From: Rhodocollybia butyracea
Lineage: Eukaryota; Basidiomycota; Agaricomycetes; Agaricales; Omphalotaceae
Reading direction: 5' to 3'
Length of the DNA stretch: 64,000 nt
Assembly: GCA_015501585.1 (NCBI GenBank)
Contig: JADNRY010000034.1
Location: forward strand, 310,001 to 374,000
A program made the translations under genes and the position numbers. The notes beneath the pieces were generated by a model that saw only the letters and a program-made list of their open reading frames with translations, did no database searches and had not been told where the DNA came from. How positions within the stretch are numbered: position 1 is the first letter of the stretch; every line of letters begins with the position of its first letter. Positions 54,737 to 64,000 of this stretch are shown piece by piece.

Positions 54737-55723
54737 ATGCTGATAACACAACGTACTTATTGCGTTGGGCTCGCTTTATTTGGTTTGTTCATCTCCACTG
54801 TGCATACAATGCCCACCCCTCCTCAGCCCCCCGTCCCTCCCCAGGCCCCTGCCCCTCTCTCTGGGGCCAAAAAGCGCCTCCGTACCATTGTGCCTGCCCC
54901 TCCCCCTGCCCGTCCGCAGCTTCCTTCCCTCAGCAAATTCCTGAGTGACATCGGGCACCACCCTATCGGGTCTGGCGCTTCTCCAAATGCGCCTGGCGCC
55001 CCTGGGACCGATCGCATTGCGTCTAGCACTTCCAAGAAGGTATATTCAAACTAGTCGTTTCTAGTTTCGTTCATTCACAACTACTACTAGGAGCGCAAAT
55101 ATAGAGCTACCATGCTTCTAGTTAACATCGCGGACCAGGATCTCGAAAAAGCTCTTGAAGAGATAAAATTCACCGAATTCCCTGAGGCCGTAACGGTTGG
55201 AACCCACACCAAAAATAAGGTTGGTAAGTGCCTTACTAGTGTATTCAAGGGCGTAGGGTCGAACAATATCGACTACATCAATGATGTTCGTAACGACGAA
55301 GTGGGCGATGGTACGACTATTTTTGTGATCCAGGGAGGTGATTGCGGCGGCGATTGGCTGGCGTGTATTGCGTGGCACAAAGTCACTACTACTACTACTC
55401 CTACTGGGAAAGAGAGAAAGACAACCACGTTTTCGGTCTATAAGATACCCAGGCCGCCGCCAAACCCGGCAACAATGCACTCCAGTGCACCAAACCCAAA
55501 GAGGTTGCCAGAACAAAAGAACCAAAGGGATCCATATCCGGAACTTGATACGAAGTTTTGGAAAATATTCTCACTAACAAAGTTCCAGGAGGGTTGGCCG
55601 GAGCTGAAGGAACAGATCAAACTGTACAAAGGAGGTGAACAACAACGGAATGAGAATAGGTGGAAGCAGTTTGAATCTGAGAGGGAAGACATTAGGGGCC
55701 GTAAAAAAGTAAAGATTGCGTAG
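54737..55723 (+). CDS. Gene Y copy 2: secreted Pro-rich protein family, intact
   Basis: Exons 54737-55039 and 55091-55723 with a 51-nt intron give 311 residues. Signal peptide MLITQRTYCVGLALFGLFIS, then a short Pro-rich linker with the KRLRTIVPAP motif and a GSGASPNAPGAPGTDR segment. The exon 2 domain has YRATMLLVN, FTEFPEAVTVG, GTTIFVIQGGDCGGDW and CIAWHK. A Thr-rich insertion follows, then DPYPELDTKFWKIF and a Lys/Glu-rich tail ending RGRKKVKIA. Both Cys of the core are kept. Linker and tail differ strongly from Y1 while signal and core are conserved. Function unknown. Confidence 0.8.
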
Positions 55724-56940
55724 TAGTGTACCAGAAACAACTGTAAGAACACTTTATTTCACTCCTAGTATTCTTCTTTGCAGCAGTTCAAAGCATGATT
55801 CAGAAAACAGGAAGAGCTGGCGATGTAACACAAGAGCACATCGCATTGCCTCAAGTGGCTGGGCATATCAAATGAACTAGTTCCTAAGTAATTCATTTTC
55901 CAGGAGAATAATAGTAGGCGCAGTAACAACCTGGTAACACCCTGAGCGCGCTCCAGAAGCGAAGTAGAATCAATGGAGCTGAGGAGGAGCTGAGGAGACC
56001 AGGAAGGAAGTGGATTCAGTGGACAAAGAGGCGAACTGGGAGGAAGATTGTCAGTGTGACCACGACAGGGAAGATATAAGATTTCAACCAAGACATGAAA
56101 GTACTGACTAGGTCGCATTATGAAGCTACGGGCGCCTATTGTCGTCCACTTTGTGTTATCCAACCATATCTTTATTCTCGATGCCTGGCCAGGAATTGGA
56201 ACAAACAAGGAAATGCTGAGCCGTACTACGTAAAAGGATGGAGCAGAGTTGTTGATGTTTTGTGTGAGCACTTTCAAAAGTTGAAATTCTCTAGTTGAAA
56301 TGTTGAATAAGAAGCCATGCAAATATGGAAGAAACGCGAGGATACAAGGTGGAATAATTGGGATATACGCCAAATATGCGGTTCTAAGGGACAAGTTGTT
56401 CCAATGAGGCAAGCAGCCGCTTCTTGGGTTTTCCAACTTACTAACGCACAAATAGGTTTCTGCACTACTTCAAGCATGTCTCTATGTCGATATCTTGCAC
56501 TCCGTCTACTGCTGTGTAGCTCAAGCGCTAAGTGCTCACCATGGATCTGAGCAATTTTCCTTGAAACCTGCCAGACTTACTCTATTACTCGTCGGATTTT
56601 TTGAAGAATACCCGGACGACAATACCAGATCCGAACGCGTCATCACCATCTTCTCTCATTCCCTTGTCCCCATCCGACTTGAAATCGACCTCGAGACCAA
56701 TCCTAAGTTGGTCCGATTTCAAAGCAAGTGGCTATTGGGCTCAAGAGTAAGCCCAGCGAGCGGGTCCAACCTGAACGTGAACGATGATTGATATCTATCG
56801 ATGAATGTTTAGACATTCGAAACTACTAGGGGCGGTTAACGCTTCCACTCACGGATCTTTCGTTCTATGTACCGCGACGTGTTGTTGAAATATGGGCTTT
56901 TTAGGGGTAAAAAGATAGGGAGAGACTTTCGACGAAGAGT
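55724..56940. repeat. Duplicated spacer upstream of gene X3
   Basis: Homologous to 48900-49700 in several blocks. The minus ORF 55765-56451 and plus ORFs here are not conserved between the copies and are not called. Confidence 0.45.
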
Positions 56941-57641
56941 TCAGGCAATGGTATGAAGTCCAACAGGAGAATCAGTAAGTCATGTTCGCTTTTTGTTCCG
57001 TCTCCCAGTACTTTAGTACCGAGGTCTCAAGATCTTACCGATCCTTGCAGACTCAACTTTCCACGAGGACCGACAAGCTCAAACCCCTTCTGCCTACATT
57101 GTTATACCTAAAGGCCATTCTCGAAAACCACATTACGCATACACAGCAGCATCTTTTCCAAAGCTACGGGGTGGACAAACAAGCAAGCATTGTGCTGATT
57201 CCGATTCCGACACGTTTTGCGGCTGCCTGCGGAAAAGCCTGGAAAGTCGGTTTGTATCAGAGACAGGAAGCGCTCGAAGGACCCGGAGAAGATTCCCAAA
57301 TTGAAGGTGTGATAGAGGAAGGCAATAATGGCAAATCTGGTAAGTTCCAAATTCACTGGCTGTGCCTTTTATTTTCCGACATTCGTGCGTTGTTGTTCGC
57401 TGTTGTTGTTCTCATTTTCGATTCCCGCACTCCCATTCCTCGTTCGCGCTTTGACTTCAACTGGTATCTTGTTGGTTTCTGTGCAGCAAAGATTATGACG
57501 AGTGCGCATCCAAAGGTGAACACGGATGGGTGGTGTTCAGTGTTTGTGGCGCGAGAATCCGAGTGCAATTTTGTGGATGTTCGGGGTGCACGAAGACGAG
57601 GAGAAGTCAAGGTTGTTTGTGCGTCAGAATCATCAGCCTAG
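56941..57641 (+). CDS. Gene X, copy 3 (best preserved)
   Basis: Starts in an exon reading EEFRQWYEVQQEN, with GTAAGT at 56974 and an acceptor at about 57050. The next part shows LNFPRGPTSSNPFCLH in one frame, while an unbroken ORF (56982-57641) runs in another through QRQEALEGPGEDSQIEGVIE. It then crosses a consensus intron (GTAAGT 57341, CAG about 57486) into AAKIMTSAHPKVNTDG and ends VVCASESSA. Because the intron is also open, either an intron-retaining or a spliced product is possible. Retained, it would add a hydrophobic segment (LLFAVVVLIF). No domain recognised. Confidence 0.35.
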
Positions 57642-58293
57642 CCTTATCGAAAATGCGATGTGGTTGCTTCCAGACATAAGAAAGGCGGTAAAGTATAACC
57701 AGCTTCGGATTGTCCAACGTGTTCCGCAGACACCACGATGGACACATAAATATCTGCTTATAAGCCCTCTTCGAATTCGCGTCCTCCTGACCAAAGTATT
57801 TGCTCTTGATGAGCATGCATTGTGAATTGTACCCCGTTCATCCGATTGTAACATGGCTTTGTCGAGTATTATTATTATATTAACTCATAATCTGTCTTTC
57901 GTGTGTGCTTCCTAGAAGACGATTGCGAGGACAAGACGAATCAGAGCTGTACGCCAAGTAAGTATCAACAAGTGGCTGTCTATAAACGGTCATATTTGAT
58001 GAGGTCGATGTAAAGCGAGCTCATTTCAAGCTGAGATTTGAAATTCACAACATCCTACTATCCATGTCTGGAAGTAGTCCTGACTACTGAAAGTGACTTG
58101 CAGCTCTTTCGCAACATATATATATTGGATGGACAAGACTTCCAACCACTTTACAGTGCATATGTATCCATATTTAACGAATATATCATAGCCAAGTTCT
58201 ACAAGAGCTTTACAAGACGACCCTGGAGATCTATCTGTTCCTGCTCCGACTGTTTCACTGAATTGATATAGAGTATTTGCCGATAATAAGAAC
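57642..58293. other. Spacer between X3 and Y3
   Basis: Non-coding copy of the X-Y spacer with the conserved promoter segment at its 3' end. No gene seen. Confidence 0.45.
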
Positions 58294-58300
58294 TATATAA
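58294..58300 (+). promoter_or_regulatory. TATA box of Y3
   Basis: TATATAA, 94 bp before the Y3 ATG; slightly weaker than the TATATAAA of the other copies. Confidence 0.7.
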
Positions 58301-58387
58301 CCTGATGGCATTGGCAAAAAACTTCCCAACTGCTGGCTCAGTTCACCCGCTTTCCTCGACACCCAAAGACTCTCCAATGCTTTCCCG

Positions 58388-59363
58388 ATGCTGATAACAC
58401 CACATACTTATTGCGTTGGGCTCGCTTTATTCGGTTTGCTCATCTCCACTGTGCATACCATGCCCACCCCTCCGATCCCTCCCTCCAGGGCCAACAAGCG
58501 TCTCCGTAAACCCGTTGTCCACCCCACCGAGGCTAACAAGCGCCTCCGTACCATCTTGCCTGCCCTGCCCCCATTATCTGCCACTTCCTCCCCTCAGCAA
58601 AGTCCTGAGGAACATCGGGCACCGGCCTCCCATCAAGTCTGGCGCTTCTCAAAACATGCCTGTTGCGCCTGGGACCGATCGCACTGCATCTGGTACACCC
58701 CAAGAGGTATTTTCAAACTAGCCAGTTCTGGTTTCGTTTATTCACAACTACTACTAGGGGACCATTTATAGAATTACCGTGCTTCAAGTTAACATCGCGA
58801 ACTGGGAGGAACTCAAAACAGCTGTTGATAAAATGGACTTGAAAAAATTCCCTGAGGCTGTAAAGATTGGAAGCGCTACCAAAATAAGGGTTGGTAGCAC
58901 CCTTACTAGTGCATTCGGCCCCATAGGGTCGCACAATACCGACTATGTCAATGATCCTTGTCCCAAGGACGACAAGGCCGATGGTATAACTATTTTTGTG
59001 GTCCAGGGAGGTGTTTGCGATGGTGCTTACCCATGTGTAGCATGGCGCGAAGTCGAAGGGGATAAGCCCCAAAGTTTTCGGTCTATAAGATAGACCGGGA
59101 AAGACGCCCCAGAGAAGTTTCCTCGTATAACAAGAGCTAGAAAAGGGAAACAACCGGATCCAGCGGCACCACAAAAGGGACAAAGGAAGCCAAAAGATCC
59201 GGATCCGAAGCTGGATGAGAAATTTTGGAGCATATTCCCACAAAAGAAGTTTCAGGATGCGTGGCCGCATCTGAACCCAGCGATTGAAAAATACAAACAA
59301 GAGGAAAAGGAACGGGGGGATGCCAAATGGGATCAGTACAAGGAAAGAGTAGGGAATGTGTAG
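58388..59363 (+). pseudogene. Gene Y copy 3, frameshifted
   Basis: The signal peptide MLITPHTYCVGLALFGLLIS and two KRLR linker motifs are intact. Near 58580 the frame shifts, so that LSKVLRNIGHRPPIKSGASQ continues in another frame up to the conserved intron (about 58708-58757). Exon 2 keeps YRITVLQVNIANW, LKKFPEAVKIG, GITIFVVQGGVCDGAYPCVA. A second frame break near 59085 separates FSVYKIDRE and the C-terminal DPDPKLDEKFWSIFPQKKF. With two frame breaks no full-length product is expected, although a signal-peptide fragment could be made. Confidence 0.75.
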
Positions 59364-59621
59364 TTGTGTACCAGAGACAGCTGTAAAAACGTGTTTACTC
59401 CTAGTCGTGTTTTTGGTCACAGCAGAGAACAGGAGGAGGTGGCGATGTAGTACAAAAGCACATCGCATTACCCAAGGCTTCATGATGCGGTACACCGGCC
59501 ACGGTTGGTCAAAGGCCACACGCAGTAAACTGAACCCATAGCTAATGAGCGCAGACTTTATTTCAAGAACATATGTAAGTAAAAACAACTGAATTACAAG
59601 TAAGCAGAAACTTGACCGACT

Positions 59622-62464
59622 TCAAACAATATACCCATCTACTCCTTGGCATTTAACTACAACTCTAAGTCCAGCCTCGTCAAACTGTTTGAGCCGCTCA
59701 TAAGGCTTCACATCCACTGTCCCCGGCAAGTGTAACTCAACCGATCTTAAGCATACGAGACCAAGTTTCCTTGTACTAGTTTCATCGGGTAGCCATCGGG
59801 AAGCAATAGTGTCTATGAAGGACGAGGAATCAAAGCCTTGAGTCGTAACCTTCAGCGTTAGCTCACGCAGCTTGGGAACGAGAGGTTCAACCAAGGGACT
59901 TTGCCTCCCGGCGTGTAAGCTTTTTATGAAAGATTTGGAGATGGGATTAGAGGAGAGGAGATCTGGAAGGTTAGGATCGTGAATTGAAAGGTTTTGTAGG
60001 GATGGGACTTGTCATAGGAGCATTACTATATCTTGGTCTTTGATATAGAGGCCTTGGATTACAAGACTTGTCAGTGAGCGGAGTTGAGACCGCCCGAAGA
60101 ACTGGTTGACGTGATGAAATGATTGACGAGAGTACTCTGCAGCCTTCTCGTTCCTCTGCTCCAGTACAAGCTCCAACAAGCTGGGAGTGATAAGCGATGA
60201 CATGACGCGTTCGAGCGAATCAGCCAACTTGAGAGATTCATGGTTTATAACAACGAGTGAGGACAATGTTGGAAGAGTACTAGTTCGGGAGAGATAATCT
60301 GTGGTTGTAACCCAACCTATATTCCGTCCTTCCAATGTGAGAGAATTAAGGTTAGTGCAAAGCTCAAGCACACGCTGAAGTAAGAAGGATTGGTCCAAGC
60401 GAGGACCGGTGGGGTCTTCCAGTCGGGTCCAATGTAGAAGTAGCAGTAAATATCACTTCGAAGGTATTAAACCTAAGAAGTAGGCTAGAGTAGATAGAAA
60501 TAATAACACAATGAGCTTAACACTTAGCTCGGCACTTGTTGCACTCGCTGGCAACGTCGTAATCACACAATATAAGAGTCACAGAGTATAAGGCATCGAT
60601 TGGGAGAAGGGAGAAGAGAGAGGGGGATTAATTGATAATTCTACAAGTATGTAAAGGTACATAAATGTAGCCGAGTTGCTAAGCTAATAAAATAGTGAAA
60701 CTTGTGCGGAGAGATCGGATAAGGGAACAGAACAGTCCGGTCGAAGGAGAAATACCTTTAGCCTTCCGGATTTCCGATGGGAAAGACAGAGCAGTGCAGG
60801 ATACACACATGACTAGAAAACAGAGCCTCCCACCTGGCTCAGTCAGTGAGGACAGAATGGAGCGACCAATTCCAAGCGTCACGGCTCAGGTGTGCTCCGA
60901 CGACTGTTGTCTACACCCTAGGAGATACGGAGAAGTTTCGGGATAAGGAGGGGAATAATGGATAAAAGATAAATGGTAAGATCAAACAAATGATGGAATA
61001 AAACATGTGAGATAATAAACACTCAATTCTGAAATACTGGATATTTGTACGGCCTAGAGGTTTGGGCTGACGCAAGAGTAGGTGCAATGCGTCCTTGGGA
61101 TACAATTTTGGAGAGAGGGGAGTGCGGGATGGCTGGAACGATGTAGGAGAAGTGGGAGGGACGAATACCCGGTATGTCCGGCAGTCCGATCAAATCAATG
61201 ATTTGCGATCAACGTATAACGTCGGAGTAGCATCGGAATAGTGCTGGGCATGTTGGCGTACATGTGACAACATCCTAGAAACATAAGGGAGTGGGGAAAT
61301 AATAGCTCGAAGCTGTAAGTGTAACACAAGCACAATAATAAAGAGAACAAGGGTGGATAGGACAAGTAAGTAGTAAGTAATAGTAAGTAATAGAAGTGAG
61401 ACAAAATAGACTGTAGTAAAGAGTGATTTAATAATGGGGAATGAAGCGATACAGTATAAACTAGCATATAAGTGAACATCAAAGTAAACTAATAGTAAAT
61501 GTAACAAGTGGAGTACTAGCTACCGCTAGGGCAGCTAGCACTACCACAACGCCAGAGGTTTTCAATCTTTGGCGTGGTAGAATATTTGAGGTGTAGGAGT
61601 GAGTTCCAGGTATGGGTGAGATACAAGATTTGTCTGTCATCTGCCCTACCAGCATCGAATCTGAGGTCATTGATATTTGATGCTAGAAAAAATTCCTCCA
61701 GAGCGCCGACACCCCACGGTCCCCACCCAAAAACTCCCATATCCAAGTCAACAGTTTCTAAGGAAGGAAAAGAAAGACGCTCCTGAGCCGGGGTCTACGG
61801 AACATAGCAAAAACTTGCCCACGAAACGCAAGATATTTCCAACGGTTGGATTCTTGTGTAAGTAGCCCCAGAGAGGGATGGTCGAAGGGGAATTCCCATT
61901 TTTCAACGTAAAGGTCAAGGGTCAAAGGATGATTTTTGGATCGATCCAGATAAAGCTGGATCAACGAACTGAGTTTTGTCTCTTGTTCAAGAACTTCTGG
62001 GTTTTCTACGAAATCCCCATATTAAGGTCATACCCAATGTCGTCAGAAGGGAAGGAAATTTTAAGATCTGACCAGAGGGCGGGATACGAGATTACCAGTT
62101 CGCGGAATCGAGTGCACACAGAGCTTAGAGCGAGAGCTTCACCTGGTTTCCTGTATCTCAGATCATTTTCTGCACAACAGTGTAGAAAAATTTGACAGAG
62201 GATTTCGTCTGGAACACGTCGAATGGGCGATAAAAGACTGGAGAGTTTCTCGGTGCAACGGATTAGTTCCTCACGCCTGGAGCTCAGACGGCTCATTTCT
62301 GCGTCGCAACCCACAATATCCTCCAATGCCATTTTCAGCATTCTCATGACTTCGGAAAGCTCTTCGATAGTTGCTGGATACCACGTCCGAAGATTTTCCT
62401 TGAGACTAACATTATCGATTTCAATGCAAGGCTCGAAAGATCTTTGGTGGTTTCCGTAAGACAT
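59622..62464 (-). pseudogene. F-box protein with leucine-rich C-terminus, copy 2 (split by a solo LTR)
   Basis: Paralogue of 47167-48787 with an intact N-terminus: MSYGNHQRSFEPCIEIDNVS, coiled region, F-box core LLSPIRRVPDEILCQIFLHC, SSVCTRFRELVISYPALW. The frame breaks near 62020, and fragments IQLYLDRSKNHPLTLDL and HTWNSLLHLKYSTTPKIENL lie in other frames. A 1.17-kb solo LTR (60376-61548) then interrupts the coding text at LWR/RVLELC. The leucine-rich part resumes at 60375 and the last exon text ends GVDGYIV at 59622. Another loss of about 60 codons lies near 59900-60010. Confidence 0.8.
60376..61548. mobile_element. Solo LTR in F-box copy 2
   Basis: A 1,173-bp insert starting TGAAGTAAGAAGG and ending CACTACCACA (TG...CA ends), flanked by the 4-bp direct repeat ACGC (60372-60375 and 61549-61552). 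Removing it rejoins the F-box text LWRVLELC, as in copy 1. It contains no ORF with reverse transcriptase features, so it is best read as a recombined LTR. It is not related by eye to the LTR at 4388. Confidence 0.7.
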
Positions 62465-63229
62465 GAAAATGTGCCTAGGTATGCTATTGGAATTTAGTGT
62501 GTTTGAGGAGTGACCTTGAGGAGTAGCCTGCGTAAAATTTCAGCAAGAAAGCCCCTGATAGCGTTAGAGTGTAAGAAGAGAATGAAGAGATATACTTATG
62601 TTCCAATGAGTATAATAGTTTGAGTTAGAGCATGGACTTGCGAAAGAACTGGAACAACAAGGAAGACTTGATGACAAGGCTTTAGAAAGAGGGGGAAAGG
62701 AAAAACTCACCCCTAAAAAGAGTCAAGTTTCAAGGACGGTCCGGGCGCTTATTATCGTTCAACTTGGATGTCATAACTTAAAAGCTTTAAGTTGCCAGTT
62801 CCAGACCCGCATGTAGGAGACTTTGATAGCGCAGAAGGATCCCAGAACATCATCTATGTTTTAAGCGGAAACTCTCAAGAGAAATTGCTTGTTGTTAGGC
62901 CAAAAGGTCGGCTCGTTTCGGGCTGGTAAGATTTGAAATTCAAAACCTCCAACTGGCCTGTCCAGAAGTATCCCCGGTGAGTATTGAGCATAAACCAGCG
63001 ATGACTTGCAGCTCTGTCTAAGTCTATATAGTATATATGGGCACGACCTCCAATCACTGTAAGCCGTCGTCAGCCAATATCGTAGTTATCATAACCACGT
63101 TTCTACAAGAGTTTCACAAGACGACCCTTGATATCTGTTCCTGTTCCGCATGCTGGACGGTTTCACTGACATCACATCTCATCACATTGATATTATAAGT
63201 ATTTGTCCTCTGCGCCAATAACAAGTAAG
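62465..63229. other. Spacer between F-box copy 2 and Y4
   Basis: Contains a diverged copy of 48880-49080 (GGTCCGGGCGC...TATTATC) and then the conserved promoter segment (CACAAGACGACCCTTGATATC, CACATTGATATTATAAGTAT). Unit 4 has no gene X. No gene seen. Confidence 0.45.
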
Positions 63230-63237
63230 TATATAAA
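63230..63237 (+). promoter_or_regulatory. TATA box of Y4
   Basis: TATATAAA, 98 bp before the Y4 ATG, in conserved context. Confidence 0.8.
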
Positions 63238-63327
63238 GACATGATAGCATTGGCAAAAACTTCCCAACTGCTGGCTCAGTTCACCCACTTTATTCTCAAC
63301 ACCCAAAGACTATCCAGCTATTTTCCG

Positions 63328-64000
63328 ATGCTGATAACACCACACGTTGATTGCGTTGGGTTCATCTTCTTCGCTGTCCTCATCTCCACTGTGCATGCAA
63401 TGCCTGCCCCTCCCAGGCCCCTCTTGCCTGTCCAACTTCCTCCCCTCAGGAACATCGAACCTGCTCCCAGCCCTCTCCGGCCCATCCTTCCATCCATCCA
63501 GGACACGGTGCCTGTGCCTCATATCGCTACTCCCGGGCACACTGCACCTCCTCCCGGGCACATTGCACCTGGCCTTTCCCAGGAGGGATGGGACTGGGTA
63601 CAATTTACTGGGTCCATATATAGAGTTACCTTCCTTCAAGTTAACAGTCAGGCATTCACAGTTGCCGAAATGGACTTCACCGTATTCCCTGAGGCCGTAG
63701 AGGCTGGGAAAATAACCCAAAACGTGATTTCTAGAGCCATTTCTGGGGTTTTCGGACCAACAGATCCAGGACCTTTCTACACCAACAGAGTGTTTGACAA
63801 CAATCCGCAAGGGGGTATGACTATTTTTGTGATCGAAGGAGGTGCTAAATGCAGTGGCGAGTTGCCATGTATTGGGTGGCGCAAAAATCCTTGAGAACAA
63901 AAAGGTTGTTTCGTCGGTCTATGCCTTACTAGGCCCGCTGCAAGAGACCCCTAAGAGGTTCAAGAAGGTTAAGGAACCTAAAAGGAAACAACCGGCGACG
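63328..64000 (+). pseudogene. Gene Y copy 4, intron-less and possibly frameshifted, cut by the window end
   Basis: Signal peptide MLITPHVDCVGFIFFAVLIS, Pro-rich linker with repeated PGH(T/I)AP, then the core without the usual intron: the linker runs directly into SIYRVTFLQVN, MDFTVFPEAVEAG, GMTIFVIEGGAKCSGELPCI. The frame closes at 63894 (WRKNP), but the text VVSSVYALLGPLQETPKRFK continues in another frame to the window edge, equivalent to SVYKI in Y1. The loss of the intron site suggests a small deletion fused the exons. Whether the late frame break is real or an intron cannot be decided here. Confidence 0.6.

Overview
This 64-kb window reads as a mushroom-forming basidiomycete (Agaricomycetes, probably Agaricales). 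The evidence is short GT-AG introns of about 40-65 nt throughout, a basidiomycete-type Ty3/gypsy Gag, a KDZ-family DNA transposon carrying a TET/JBP gene, and ordinary fungal housekeeping genes (2-oxoglutarate dehydrogenase E1, a CaiB/BaiF CoA-transferase, a Ypd1-type phosphotransfer protein). No CRISPR array, bacterial-style operon, rRNA or convincing tRNA gene was seen.

Layout. 1-4.7 kb: decayed Ty3/gypsy element on the minus strand, cut by the window edge and carrying a nested repeat-rich insertion. 4.7-8.7 kb: duplicated scraps of a CoA-transferase/KGD1 intergenic region, then the full CoA-transferase gene. 8.7-11.6 kb: broken copy of a single-pass membrane-protein gene, split by a hAT-type MITE. 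11.7-25.6 kb: nested transposon island made of a Tc1/mariner transposase with one nonsense codon, a 1.2-kb TIR element holding one intact Myb/SANT-like gene, and an 11.07-kb KDZ transposon. The KDZ element has 361-bp TIRs and an 8-bp target duplication. It carries a TET/JBP-like dioxygenase, a KDZ transposase and three further genes. 25.7-28.6 kb: a hypothetical ORF, unannotatable repeats and a Ty1/copia remnant with its 3' LTR. 28.6-33.1 kb: second, intact copy of the membrane-protein gene and a second 3' scrap of the CoA-transferase. 33.1-39.4 kb: KGD1, YPD1 and a small unrecognised gene. 41.7-42.9 kb: gene with two tandem DUF7587-like domains and one stop codon. 43.9-46.4 kb: a truncated extracellular-domain gene and a hypothetical gene separated by a TTAAG-rich TIR element. 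47.2-64 kb: expanded array of an F-box gene (two damaged copies), a poorly conserved gene X (three copies) and gene Y, a secreted Pro-rich protein family (four copies, at least two intact).

How it works together. The CoA-transferase (SUGCT-like) and KGD1 both handle succinyl-CoA in mitochondria and were probably adjacent before duplications and transposons separated them. In the KDZ element, the dioxygenase and transposase are divergently transcribed from a spacer of about 75 bp. Two of its genes carry TGA stops where CGA is likely ancestral, and its TIR copies differ mainly by C/T and G/A transitions, so it looks like a recently mobile element now decaying. The F-box/X/Y array is the most lineage-specific part of the window: each Y gene keeps the same TATA-to-ATG spacing, signal peptide and intron, while the Pro-rich linker varies freely.
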